Origin: DALYLB01 sp046154695
GTDB lineage: Bacteria > Acidobacteriota > Blastocatellia > RBC074
Assembly (NCBI GenBank): GCA_046154695.1
Contig: JBJXFI010000290.1
Location: 1 to 16,125 of the forward strand
Direction of reading: 5' to 3'
Length of the DNA: 16,125 bases
Position 1 is the first letter of the stretch. Every line of letters starts with the position of its first letter. Below are positions 1-9,980 of the stretch, piece after piece. Under the pieces are notes generated by a model, which saw nothing but the letters and a program-made list of their open reading frames with translations, was not told where the DNA came from and made no database searches. The position numbers were made by a program, and so were the translations under genes.

Positions 1-478
1 ATCGAATTTCAAAAAAAACTCTAAACTTAACGCCATTGGCCTTCAGGCGGCCGGGCTCGGCCCGACAGTTGCCCGCCTGAAGGCGGAACTCCAAACAAAG
101 GGAAAATTATGCGGTGTCGGCAGGGGGCCCGGGATCGATGATTGTCGCCTCCCGGACGATTGAAGACTCACTGATGCAGGCGACGCATAAAGTACACCGA
201 AGCCGTGCCGGTTGTACAGCGTCACGTCTGCGGAAACGTGAATTTGCGCCCTTTACGACCCTCCTCGATTTCCCGAACAGCCGCTTGCCTGAGCCGGATC
301 GATGCGCTAACGTAGCCCGCGTGCGTGAATCGCACGATCCCATTTCGAAAAAATTCCGAAACGGCTCCGTCCCTTTGAAGACCTTCCCGGCAAATATCCC
401 GGATAAAGAGGCTCTCGCGAAACCGCGAACAGAGGGGAAGAGGAAACGGAATCGGCTTCATGGTTGGAACCATCGTTT
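1..478. other. gene-poor region upstream of the cytochrome gene
   Basis: No convincing gene is visible in these 478 bases. The open frames present on both strands are short, overlap one another, are rich in Arg, Ser and Pro, lack a good ribosome binding site and resemble no family I know. The first 100 bases hold a degenerate pair of REP-like palindromes, listed separately. The rest is less GC-rich than the neighbouring genes in places, for example the A-rich stretch near 345-360. I find no promoter with both a good -35 and a good -10 box. The region presumably carries the leader and promoter of the cytochrome gene, but that is inference. Confidence 0.55.
31..92. repeat. degenerate pair of inverted REP-like palindromes
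   Basis: Positions 73-92, read on the minus strand, are GGAGTTCCGCCTTCAGGCGG: a GGAG head followed by a hairpin with a 6 bp stem (CCGCCT/AGGCGG) and a 2-base loop. An inverted partner lies at 31-50. It keeps the last eleven bases exactly (CCTTCAGGCGG, ending at 50) but has a decayed head. The layout matches the intact pair at 10990-11059. REP elements in other bacteria are known for a GTAG or GGAG tetranucleotide before an imperfect palindrome; assigning these copies to that class is inference. Confidence 0.5.
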
Positions 479-3385
479 ATGAGTGATTCGTCCAGTTTCA
501 CGTCGAGGATCACGAAGATTCTCGCGATCGGGTTTCTGCTGTTGCTCGCCAACAGTTCGTACCTCGCCGCGTTCGAGTATCCGACGGCGGCATACATCCT
601 GAATCTGACGCTCCATTTCGGCCTGGGGACGCTGCTGGCGCTGTTGTTTCCTGTCTACGTGGTTCGCAACTGGGCCGTGTTCCGGGCCGGGACGCGGATC
701 AGCTTCGCGCTGCTGCTCGTGAGCGCGGCGCTCGGCGCCGTGATTCTGCTCTTCGGGGCGACGCGCCCTTTTATGACGCCGGTCAAGCCGTTGCACTGGA
801 CGGCGAAGGGGCATGTCATCGCCGGGGTGCTGGGAGTGGCGGCGCTCGCGCTCGCGACCTTGCGGCGGCGGACGCGGCGGACAGCCTTTACCCGCGCCTT
901 CGGGCTGGCGCTGGCCTTCGCGATCCTCTTCCCGCTGGCGGCGTGGCAGTACAACCGGCACACGCGGGCGGGGCGCGACCATTTCTCCAATCCGCGGACC
1001 CCGCCGCTGTCGATGGAAGGGGAGGGCGGCGGCCCGACGAGCCCGTTCTGGCCCTCTTCGGCCAATACGAACGTCAACGGCGTGATCCCGGCCAACTTCT
1101 TTATGACCTCCGAGACCTGCGCGCGCTGCCACAAGGCGATCTACGACGAATGGAATTCGTCGGCGCACCATATGTCGTCGTTCAACAATCAGTGGTATCG
1201 CAAGTCGATCGAATATATGCAGGACGTGGTCGGGACGCAGCCCTCGAAGTGGTGCGCGGGCTGTCATGACCACGCGGTCTTTTTCAACGGGCGGTTCGAC
1301 AATCCGATCCGGAATCAGATCGACACGCCCGAGGCGCAGAACGGGCTGGGCTGCACCTCGTGCCATTCGATCGTCCACGTGCGCAGCTCGATGGGCAACG
1401 GCGATTTCGAGATCGAGTATCCGCCCATGCACGATCTGGCCGTGAGCGAGAATCCCCTGCTCAAATGGGGCCACGATTTTCTGACCTATGCCAAACCGGA
1501 GCTTCACGGAAAGACGTTCATCAAACCTTTCATGCGCGAGAACACCGCGGAGTTCTGCGCGTCATGCCACAAGGTCCACCTCGACAAGGCCGTGAACAAC
1601 TATCGCTGGTTCCGGGGCTTCAACGATTACGACAACTGGCAGGCGTCGGGCGTAAGCGGCCAGGGGGCGCGATCGTTTTATTATCCCCCCAAGCCGCAGA
1701 AGTGCGCCGACTGCCACATGCCGCTGGTCAAATCGAATGATCCGGCGGCCAAGAACGGGATGATCAGGTCGCACCGGTTCCCGGCGGCCAATACCGCGCT
1801 GCCGTTCGTCAATGGAGATCATGAACAATTGAAGGCGGTCACGGATTTCCTGAAGGACAAACAGGTCAGCGTCGACATCTTCGCGATGACGAAGGGGGAG
1901 CAGGGAGAGGTGAAGGAGATGCGGAACCGGGGCGGCGACGACGCGCCTCGGCTGGCGTCGACCTTCGCGATCGGCGAGGAGTCGATGGGATTCGGCGCGG
2001 CGCAGGCCTTCATCACGAAACCGGTGGAGGTCATCGCGCCGCTCAACAAGATCGAGAACGCGGCGGTGCGGCGCGGAGAGAGCCGCCGCGTCGAGGTCGT
2101 CGTCCGCACGCGCAAGGTCGGCCATTTCTTCCCGGGCGGCACCGTGGACGGGTTCGATGTCTGGGTCGAATTGCAGGCCGAGGACGACCGGGGCAGAACG
2201 ATCTTCTGGAGCGGGCAGGTCGAAGGCGACGGCCGCGGACCGGTCGAACGGGGGGCCCACTTCTATCGCAGCCTGATGCTGGACGAAAACGGCAATCCGA
2301 TCAACAAGCGCAACGCCTGGGCGGCCCGCACGGTCGCCTATGTCCGCCTGGTTCCGCCGGGCGCCGCCGACACCATCCACTATCGCCTGAACGTTCCGCC
2401 CGATTGCGGCGACACGATCACGCTCAGGGCGAAGGTCAATTACCGAAAATTCTCGTGGTGGAACACGCAATGGTCGTATGCCGGCATTCGCGACCCGAAG
2501 CAGAAGAACTATTCGGTCACGGCCAATCACGATGATGGCGCCTGGATCTTCACCGGCGACACGGCGCACGTATCGGGCGGACTCAAGGCGATCCCCAATC
2601 TGCCGATCGTCACGATGGCGGAAGATTCCGTCACGCTCCGCGTCGTCGGCAAGGATCAGCCGCTTCCCGAGATGAAGCCCCTGATGACGCGCGAAGTGCG
2701 CGAACGCTGGAACGATTACGGCATCGGCCTGCTGCTGCAGGGCGACCTGAAGGGCGCGGAAAACGTCTTTCTCAAGGTGACCGAGATGGATCCCGGCTAC
2801 GCCGACGGCTACGTCAATGTCGCCCGCGCGCGCATTCAGGAGGGGGAGATGAATGCCGCGGCCGAGGCGCTCCGCAAGGCATTGGAGATCGATCCCCGCC
2901 TCGCCAAGGCCAATTTCTTTCATGCCCTGACCCTCAAGGCCGAGGGCAGGTACGATGAGGCGCTCGCGCGCCTGAAGGTCGCGGCCGATCAGTATCCGCG
3001 CGACCGCGTCGTGCAGAATACCGTCGGGCGCGTGCTCTTCCTCCAGCGGCGCTATCAGGAGGCCGTCGACGCCCTCAATCGCGTCCTCGCGGTCGACCCC
3101 GAGGATCTGCAGGCGCACTACAACCTGATGCTCTGCTATCAGGGCCTCGGCAAACTTGAGGAGGCGCGGCGCGAAGAGACCCTCTATCGGCGCTTCAAGG
3201 CCGACGAATCGGCGCAATCGATCACCGGCCCCTATCGCAAACTCCATCCCGAGGACAACAACGAACGGCAGCAGATTCACGAGCATGTCTCTGTCTCCCT
3301 CAACCGGCCGCCGAATCCGGCGCCCCGAAAGGGCGAATACGCGGCGAACAGGCCAAAACGGCTGCTGGTCTCCCAGTCGCGGTAG
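479..3385 (+). CDS. membrane-anchored pentaheme cytochrome c with C-terminal TPR repeats
   Basis: The 968-residue protein is a predicted electron-transfer protein of the cell envelope. Five hydrophobic segments (about 12-31, 37-62, 74-93, 110-128 and 138-156) are separated by Arg-rich loops at 63-73 and 129-140. This fits a cytoplasmic N-terminus and a periplasmic remainder. Five CXXCH haem-binding motifs follow (Cys214, 259, 292, 360, 409). The first, with its following Tyr-Asp-Glu-Trp and His-His, resembles the cytochrome c554 family. Residues about 430-735 look beta-rich. About four TPR units occupy 740-905, which suggests protein-protein contacts. ATG 479 was chosen; a TTG at 464 is in frame but has no better ribosome site. 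The gene lies 56 bp before the ASPIC lipoprotein gene, and the two probably form one transcript. Redox partner and substrate cannot be read from sequence. His46, His106 and His112 in the membrane part could bind haem b or a quinone, but this is speculation. Confidence 0.9.
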   Translation: MSDSSSFTSRITKILAIGFLLLLANSSYLAAFEYPTAAYILNLTLHFGLGTLLALLFPVYVVRNWAVFRAGTRISFALLLVSAALGAVILLFGATRPFMTPVKPLHWTAKGHVIAGVLGVAALALATLRRRTRRTAFTRAFGLALAFAILFPLAAWQYNRHTRAGRDHFSNPRTPPLSMEGEGGGPTSPFWPSSANTNVNGVIPANFFMTSETCARCHKAIYDEWNSSAHHMSSFNNQWYRKSIEYMQDVVGTQPSKWCAGCHDHAVFFNGRFDNPIRNQIDTPEAQNGLGCTSCHSIVHVRSSMGNGDFEIEYPPMHDLAVSENPLLKWGHDFLTYAKPELHGKTFIKPFMRENTAEFCASCHKVHLDKAVNNYRWFRGFNDYDNWQASGVSGQGARSFYYPPKPQKCADCHMPLVKSNDPAAKNGMIRSHRFPAANTALPFVNGDHEQLKAVTDFLKDKQVSVDIFAMTKGEQGEVKEMRNRGGDDAPRLASTFAIGEESMGFGAAQAFITKPVEVIAPLNKIENAAVRRGESRRVEVVVRTRKVGHFFPGGTVDGFDVWVELQAEDDRGRTIFWSGQVEGDGRGPVERGAHFYRSLMLDENGNPINKRNAWAARTVAYVRLVPPGAADTIHYRLNVPPDCGDTITLRAKVNYRKFSWWNTQWSYAGIRDPKQKNYSVTANHDDGAWIFTGDTAHVSGGLKAIPNLPIVTMAEDSVTLRVVGKDQPLPEMKPLMTREVRERWNDYGIGLLLQGDLKGAENVFLKVTEMDPGYADGYVNVARARIQEGEMNAAAEALRKALEIDPRLAKANFFHALTLKAEGRYDEALARLKVAADQYPRDRVVQNTVGRVLFLQRRYQEAVDALNRVLAVDPEDLQAHYNLMLCYQGLGKLEEARREETLYRRFKADESAQSITGPYRKLHPEDNNERQQIHEHVSVSLNRPPNPAPRKGEYAANRPKRLLVSQSR

Positions 3386-3441
3386 GCGGGGAAGGCGACC
3401 TCACGCGAAGACACGAAAACGCGAATACACAGGAAGCATTC

Positions 3442-5286
<1,845 letters not shown>

Positions 5287-5290
5287 TCGC

Positions 5291-6931
5291 ATGTTCGATC
5301 TTCTCATCAAAAACGCCGAGGTGATCGACGGAACGGGGCAGCCCGGGTACGCGGCCGGGATCGCGATCCGGGATGACCGGATCGTGGCCCTCGGTGAGAT
5401 CGCGGGGCGGGCGAAGCGGACGCTGGACGCGCGCGGGTTGACGGTCATTCCGGGCATCATCGATCCGCATTCGCACGCCGATCTGATCCTGCCGATCGAG
5501 CCCGCGCGGCAGGCCGGGCTGATGCGCGGCAAGCTGGCGCAGGGGATCACGACGACGATCATCGGCAACTGCGGGCTCGGCTGCGCGCCGCTGGCCGGCG
5601 ATTCGGCCGAGGCGATTCTGCGCGGCGTCAACGCCTGGATGACGCCGGAGCCGGTCGCGTGGCCGTGGCGGACGATCGGCGAGTATCTCGACCGGCTGGA
5701 ATCGAACGGGCTGCCGATGAACATCGCCACGCTCGCGCCGCACGGCCCGATACGGATCTCCGCGATGGGGCTGGCACGGGGCGCCCCGTCGAAATCGCAG
5801 CTTCGCGGGATGCGGGCGATGGTCGCGCGCGCGATGCGCGACGGCGCGCGCGGCCTTTCGACGGGCCTGATCTATCCGCCCGGGATCTATTCCGCCCCCG
5901 AGGAACTGCGGGATCTGGCGCGGGTCGTGGCCGATCACGGCGGCATCTATACCAGCCACATTCGCGGATCGAGCGAGACGCTGCTGCCGGCGGTCCGCGA
6001 GCTGCTCGACATCGGCCGCGAGACCGGCGCGCGAGTCCACCACTCGCACAACGAAGCCGTCGGGCGCGCCCACTGGCCGAAGATCGATCGCGTGCTGCGG
6101 ATGGAGGAAGAGGCCGAGCGGGAGGGTGTCCGCGTCAGCTTCGATATGTTCCCCTACACCGCGGCCGCGACGATGATGATCGCGATCTACCCGCCCTGGT
6201 CGCTCGAAGGCGGCGTCGAGGAATTGCTACGGCGGCTGCGAGAGCCCCGAACACGCGAGCGCATCCGCCGCGACATCGACCGAAAGATCCCTTCATGGCC
6301 GCCGTGGCGCGACGGCGGCTGGCCGCACAATCTCGTCAAGGCCGCCGGCTGGGACGCGATCCGCATCGGCTATGTCGAATCGCGCCGAAACAAGCGCCAC
6401 GAAAATCGCAGCCTCTCCGAACTCGCCCGGCTTACGGGCAGGTCGCCCTTCGACGCCGTTTCCGATCTGATCATCGAGGAAGGCGGGCAGGTCTCGATGC
6501 TCATCTTCGAGGTGAGCGGAGAGCGCGAGGACCGCGAGCATCTGGCCCAGTTCGCCCGCCACCGGCTGGGCGCCTTCTGCACCGACGCCGAGGATTACGG
6601 CCGCGGCCTGCCGCATCCCGCCGCGTATGGCGCCTTCCCCCGCATCCTCGCGAAGTTCGTCCGCCGGGATCGCGCGCTGCCCCTCGAAGAGGCCGTTCGC
6701 AAGATGACCTCCTATCCCGCGCGGATCTTCGGGCTCAAGGACCGCGGCGTGCTCCGCCCCGGCGCCTTCGCCGACCTGGCCCTGCTCGACCTCGAACGCC
6801 TGACCGACCGCGCGACCTATCTTTTTCCTCGCCGCGAGGCAACTGGAATCCACACCGTGATCATCAATGGCCGTGTCGCATTCCGCGACGGCTCGATAAA
6901 GGCCGCCGGGTGCGGAACCGCAATCCGTTAA
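5291..6931 (+). CDS. N-acyl-D-amino-acid deacylase (D-aminoacylase) family amidohydrolase
   Basis: The 546-residue protein belongs to the metal-dependent amidohydrolases that remove the acyl group from N-acyl-D-amino acids. Visible landmarks are the His60-Ser-His62 motif after the first beta-sandwich segment, Cys94 in GNCG, the family stretch GLSTGLIYPPG (188-198), His223 in YTSHIRG, His253 in the HHSHNEA stretch, Asp432, then a His-Pro...Tyr-Gly...Phe-Pro-Arg run (442-451) and the closing RGVLRPGAFADLALLD segment. The full metal and catalytic set is present. Two places differ from what I recall of characterised members: TDA instead of SDG around Asp432, and Asn-Glu where His/Leu-Lys usually follows the SH pair. 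Substrate preference may therefore differ. ATG 5291 is chosen because it begins the conserved MFDLLIKNAEVIDGTG start; an in-frame ATG at 5186 lies inside the previous gene. Four bases separate the two genes, suggesting coupled translation. There is no signal peptide, so it is probably cytoplasmic. Confidence 0.92.
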   Translation: MFDLLIKNAEVIDGTGQPGYAAGIAIRDDRIVALGEIAGRAKRTLDARGLTVIPGIIDPHSHADLILPIEPARQAGLMRGKLAQGITTTIIGNCGLGCAPLAGDSAEAILRGVNAWMTPEPVAWPWRTIGEYLDRLESNGLPMNIATLAPHGPIRISAMGLARGAPSKSQLRGMRAMVARAMRDGARGLSTGLIYPPGIYSAPEELRDLARVVADHGGIYTSHIRGSSETLLPAVRELLDIGRETGARVHHSHNEAVGRAHWPKIDRVLRMEEEAEREGVRVSFDMFPYTAAATMMIAIYPPWSLEGGVEELLRRLREPRTRERIRRDIDRKIPSWPPWRDGGWPHNLVKAAGWDAIRIGYVESRRNKRHENRSLSELARLTGRSPFDAVSDLIIEEGGQVSMLIFEVSGEREDREHLAQFARHRLGAFCTDAEDYGRGLPHPAAYGAFPRILAKFVRRDRALPLEEAVRKMTSYPARIFGLKDRGVLRPGAFADLALLDLERLTDRATYLFPRREATGIHTVIINGRVAFRDGSIKAAGCGTAIR

Positions 6932-6978
6932 TTTCGATCCTTCCCCGGACAGACTAGAAGACTATTAGATTAATGCGC

Positions 6979-7006
6979 TTGTGATTCGGAAAGCGTTTGC
7001 TATATT
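6979..7006 (+). promoter_or_regulatory. candidate sigma-70-type promoter of the DUF5666 repeat gene
   Basis: TTGTGA (6979-6984) and TATATT (7001-7006) are separated by 16 bases, in an AT-rich gap between two GC-rich genes. The first base of the transcript would fall near 7013, giving a leader of about 145 bases. This is pattern matching only. Confidence 0.35.
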
Positions 7007-7026
7007 GCGGTTGAATTTTCTCCCGT

Positions 7027-7055
7027 TTGACACCTTTATCGAAAATTACTAATCG
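7027..7055 (+). promoter_or_regulatory. second candidate promoter with a perfect -35 box
   Basis: A perfect TTGACA (7027-7032) is followed after 17 bases by TAATCG (7050-7055), which is a poor -10 box. It may be an alternative or weaker promoter for the same gene, or chance. Confidence 0.25.
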
Positions 7056-7157
7056 AACATTGGAAACAGTTCTCCATGCTCCGAGCCGTTTCAATATCGA
7101 AGCGTGCGTGACCGCCCTCCTGCGCACAAAGACCGATCCACACGAGGTATGAAAATA

Positions 7158-9902
7158 ATGAAAGAATATTCAAAGAGAGCCTGTTGGGCGAGCCGGGGAT
7201 TATCCGCGGCATTGTTCGGGGTTGTCGTTCTTGCGCTGGGCCTGCTGGGAGCGGGTTCGGCCCGGGCGGCATTCGATACAAATGATAATGAGAATAAATC
7301 CGAAATCATCGGCCCGATCATCAGCCTGCCCGCGACAGCGGATTTAACCGGAGAATGGACCGTCGGCCGGACGAAGGTCAACGTCACCAAAGACACGAAG
7401 ATCGACCAGGACCGGGGCAAACCAGTGGTCGGCGCGGTGGTCGAGGTCGAGGGCACACGCGGACAGAACGGCGTCATCACGGCGGCGGAGATCGAGGTCA
7501 AGCTGAGCCCGGCGGGCGGCCTGCCGATTAAATTCAACGGAAAAATCGAGGAGCTGCCGAGCACGGCGGGGCGCATCGGCGACTGGAAAGTGTCGGGCAA
7601 GATCATTCATGTGACGGCCACGACGAAGATCGAGCAGGACCGCGGACAGGTCGCGGTGGGCGCGCAGGTCGAAATCGAGGGGCTCGCGCAGGCCGACGGC
7701 TCGATCAATGCGCTGGAGATCGAGGTCAAACCCGATTTCGGCAGCGGGCTGCCGGTCAAGTTCCTCGGCAAGGTAGAGAAACTCCCCTCGACGACGGGGC
7801 GCATCGGCGACTGGGTGATCAGCGGCCGCACCGTCAGGGTCACGGCGAACACGCAGCTCAAGACCGAGCGCGGCGATTTCATGGCCGGCTCGCTGGTCGA
7901 TGTCGAAGGGCTGGCGCAGAGCGACGGCTCGATCAACGCGACGAAGATCGAGAATCGCGGCAACATCGAGAATCCGCAGATCTCGGTCTATTTCCGCGGA
8001 ACGGTCGAGACGCTGCCGACGACCGCCACATTCATCGGGGACTGGAAGGTCAGCGGACGCACGGTGCGCGTCAATGACAAGACGGCCCTCAATCAGGACA
8101 AGGGCAAGATCGTGGTGGGCGCGCTGGTTGAAATCTCCGGCGTTTTGCAGGCCGACGGCTCGGTCCTCGCCCTCAAGATCGCTGTTCGCGAAAATCCCAA
8201 CCCGCCTGGCTTCGTCAAATTCGTAGGCAAGATCGCAACGCTTCCCGGCACGGCCAATTTCATCGGTGACTGGAAGGTCGGCGAGCGAACCGTTCATGTC
8301 GTCGCCGCGACGAAGATCGAGGCCAAAGACGGCCAGGTCGCCGTCGGCGCGCTGGTCCAGGTCGAAGGCACGCTTCGCGCCGACGGCTCGGTCGACGCGA
8401 GCAAGATCGAGGTCAAGCACAACAGCAACGACACGGCCAACTACATCCGCCTTTACGGAACCATCACCGTTCTGCCCGCGACGCCGAACCTGGTCGGGGA
8501 CTGGACGGTCGGCGGCCGGACGATCCACGTCTTCGAGCGCACGCGCATCCGCAAGGAGAACGGCGCGCCGCGTGTCGGCGCCTATGTCGAAGTCGAGGGC
8601 AATCAGCGGGCGGACAATACGGTGGACGCCTACAATATCGAGGTCGAGCGCGACGCGGGCGCGCCCGCGGGCACGATCGGCTTCATCAACTTCTACGGCC
8701 AGATCAAGGGGCTTCCCACGGCGGCCAATTTCATCGGCAACTGGATGGTCGGAACGAAGACCGTCGCGGTGACCGATGCGACCAAAATCGAGACGCGCCG
8801 CGGCGCGGTTGCCGTGAATGCGTTCGTCGAGGTTTACGGTTACCTGCTCGCCGACGGCTCGGTGCGGGCGATCAAGATCGAGGTCCGTCCGGTCCCGTCG
8901 AACGGAAATGCGGCGATCAATCGGAGCTATGTCGAGATCATCGGCAAGGTCGAGAAATTGCCGGATGACAAGAACTACATCGGCGCCTGGACGGTCGGGG
9001 GCCGCATCGTGAACGTCAAGCAGCGCACCGTGATCCGCCGCGAGCGGGCGGCGGTGACGGTCGGCGCGACGGTCGAGATTTATGGCGCCGAGCTGGCGAA
9101 CGGCGAAGTGGACGCGAAGTTCATCGAGGTCGAGCATGGGCCGGCCGGAGCGAGCTTCCAGTCCTATGCGCCGCTGGCGTCGGTCAGCGCGGGCAGCTAT
9201 CAGGAGAGCAGCGCGGCCTCGGCGATCATCGCCTCGTTCGGCGCCAATCTGGCCACGAGCGCGGCGTCGGCGACGAAGCTGCCGCTGCCGACGACGCTGG
9301 GCGGCGTGTCGGTGCTGATCGACGGGCGTCCCGCGGGGCTGTTTTTCGTCTCGCCGAATCAGATCAACTATCAGGTTCCGGACGGCATGCTGCCGGGCGC
9401 GGCGCAGGTCACGGTCACGCGTAACGGCGGTGTGGTCGCGCAGGGCGTGCTCTCGCTCGACGATGTCGCCCCGAACCTTTTCACCGCCAACGCGAGCGGA
9501 GAGGGCGTTCCGGCGGGAACCCTGCTTCGCGTCCGGGCGAACGGACAGCAGGTCTATGAACCGCTCGCGCGCCTGGAGGCCGGCAAGTTCGTCCCCGTGA
9601 CGATCAGGCGGCAGGCCGGGGAGCGGCTCTTCCTGGTGCTCTATGGCAGCGGGCTTCGCGGCACGGGCAACGATGACGGCAACGCCTCCAACGGCGTCGC
9701 CGAAAACGTGGACGTGACGATCGGCGGCGTCAATGCGCCGGTGATCTTCGCCGGGGCCGCGCCGGGCTTTGCCGGCCTCGATCAATTCAACGTCGAGATT
9801 CCCGCGGGCGCCACCGGCGCGAATCTCACGGTGATGGTCAAGGTCAGCAACGGCGAAGGCAAACGCATGCCCGCCAACGCGGTGACCATCTCGATTCAGT
9901 AG
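7158..9902 (+). CDS. secreted protein of eight DUF5666-like repeats with TIGR03437-like C-terminus
   Basis: The protein is 914 residues from ATG 7158. It opens with a signal peptide: a basic start, a hydrophobic stretch about 16-31, and a likely cut after Ala-Arg-Ala near residue 37. Eight tandem beta-rich repeats follow, starting near residues 50, 126, 202, 279, 355, 432, 512 and 595. Each carries a G-x-I/V...LP core, a GDW/GxW turn, a VGA.V.VEG strand and an ending like DGS..A..IEV. They resemble DUF5666. Residues about 670-914 resemble the Acidobacteria-associated TIGR03437 C-terminal domain, with a typical FVSPNQINYQVP stretch. The role is probably extracellular or surface-bound, perhaps adhesive or ligand-binding; no enzyme motif is seen. 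ATG 7158 is preferred because GAGG (7144-7147) lies ten bases before it. ATG 7149 and GTG 7104 are in-frame alternatives. The first codons are much more AT-rich than the rest. The gene ends at a strong terminator. Confidence 0.88.
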   Translation: MKEYSKRACWASRGLSAALFGVVVLALGLLGAGSARAAFDTNDNENKSEIIGPIISLPATADLTGEWTVGRTKVNVTKDTKIDQDRGKPVVGAVVEVEGTRGQNGVITAAEIEVKLSPAGGLPIKFNGKIEELPSTAGRIGDWKVSGKIIHVTATTKIEQDRGQVAVGAQVEIEGLAQADGSINALEIEVKPDFGSGLPVKFLGKVEKLPSTTGRIGDWVISGRTVRVTANTQLKTERGDFMAGSLVDVEGLAQSDGSINATKIENRGNIENPQISVYFRGTVETLPTTATFIGDWKVSGRTVRVNDKTALNQDKGKIVVGALVEISGVLQADGSVLALKIAVRENPNPPGFVKFVGKIATLPGTANFIGDWKVGERTVHVVAATKIEAKDGQVAVGALVQVEGTLRADGSVDASKIEVKHNSNDTANYIRLYGTITVLPATPNLVGDWTVGGRTIHVFERTRIRKENGAPRVGAYVEVEGNQRADNTVDAYNIEVERDAGAPAGTIGFINFYGQIKGLPTAANFIGNWMVGTKTVAVTDATKIETRRGAVAVNAFVEVYGYLLADGSVRAIKIEVRPVPSNGNAAINRSYVEIIGKVEKLPDDKNYIGAWTVGGRIVNVKQRTVIRRERAAVTVGATVEIYGAELANGEVDAKFIEVEHGPAGASFQSYAPLASVSAGSYQESSAASAIIASFGANLATSAASATKLPLPTTLGGVSVLIDGRPAGLFFVSPNQINYQVPDGMLPGAAQVTVTRNGGVVAQGVLSLDDVAPNLFTANASGEGVPAGTLLRVRANGQQVYEPLARLEAGKFVPVTIRRQAGERLFLVLYGSGLRGTGNDDGNASNGVAENVDVTIGGVNAPVIFAGAAPGFAGLDQFNVEIPAGATGANLTVMVKVSNGEGKRMPANAVTISIQ
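7305..9137 (+). repeat. eight in-frame tandem repeats of about 230 bp
   Basis: These are the DNA counterparts of the eight DUF5666-like units, with a period of about 228 bp between the first units and up to about 250 bp later. Similarity remains visible at DNA level: the run GGGGCGCATCGGCGACTGG occurs in units 2 and 3, and GACGGCTCG recurs in most units. Units 2 and 3 look closest, which suggests growth by internal duplication or exchange between units. Confidence 0.8.
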
Positions 9903-9931
9903 GCCGGTAGGCCAAAAAAATCGAGAAAACG

Positions 9932-9980
9932 AAAAAGCGAAGCGGCGACGAGAGATTCTCGTGGCCGCTTCGCTTTTTTT
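9932..9980. terminator. bidirectional two-part hairpin terminator
   Basis: AAAAAGCGAAGCGGC (9932-9946) pairs perfectly with 9964-9978, a 15 bp outer stem. Inside it ACGAGA (9948-9953) pairs with TCTCGT (9957-9962) around a 3-base loop. A run of seven T follows on the plus strand (9974-9980), and a run of A on the other side gives a U-run for the minus strand. It lies between two convergent genes and its right edge touches the TAA of the minus-strand protease, so it can end both transcripts. Confidence 0.9.

Noticed and set aside
464..478. TTG at 464 as start of the cytochrome gene
   Set aside because: It adds five residues without a better ribosome site; the ATG at 479 is the simpler choice, though the difference is small.
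114..482. A 122-residue plus-strand frame before the cytochrome gene
   Set aside because: No ribosome site, basic low-complexity composition, no family resemblance, and overlap with the start of the cytochrome gene.
3404..3430. Small direct repeat CGCGAAGACAC/CGCGAATACAC
   Set aside because: Only two short units with one mismatch; likely chance or remnant of a common intergenic repeat, with no function to propose.
7305..9137. Regular repeats that might be a CRISPR or satellite array
   Set aside because: The repeats are about 230 bp, diverged, in frame and encode similar protein units, so they are a protein repeat array.
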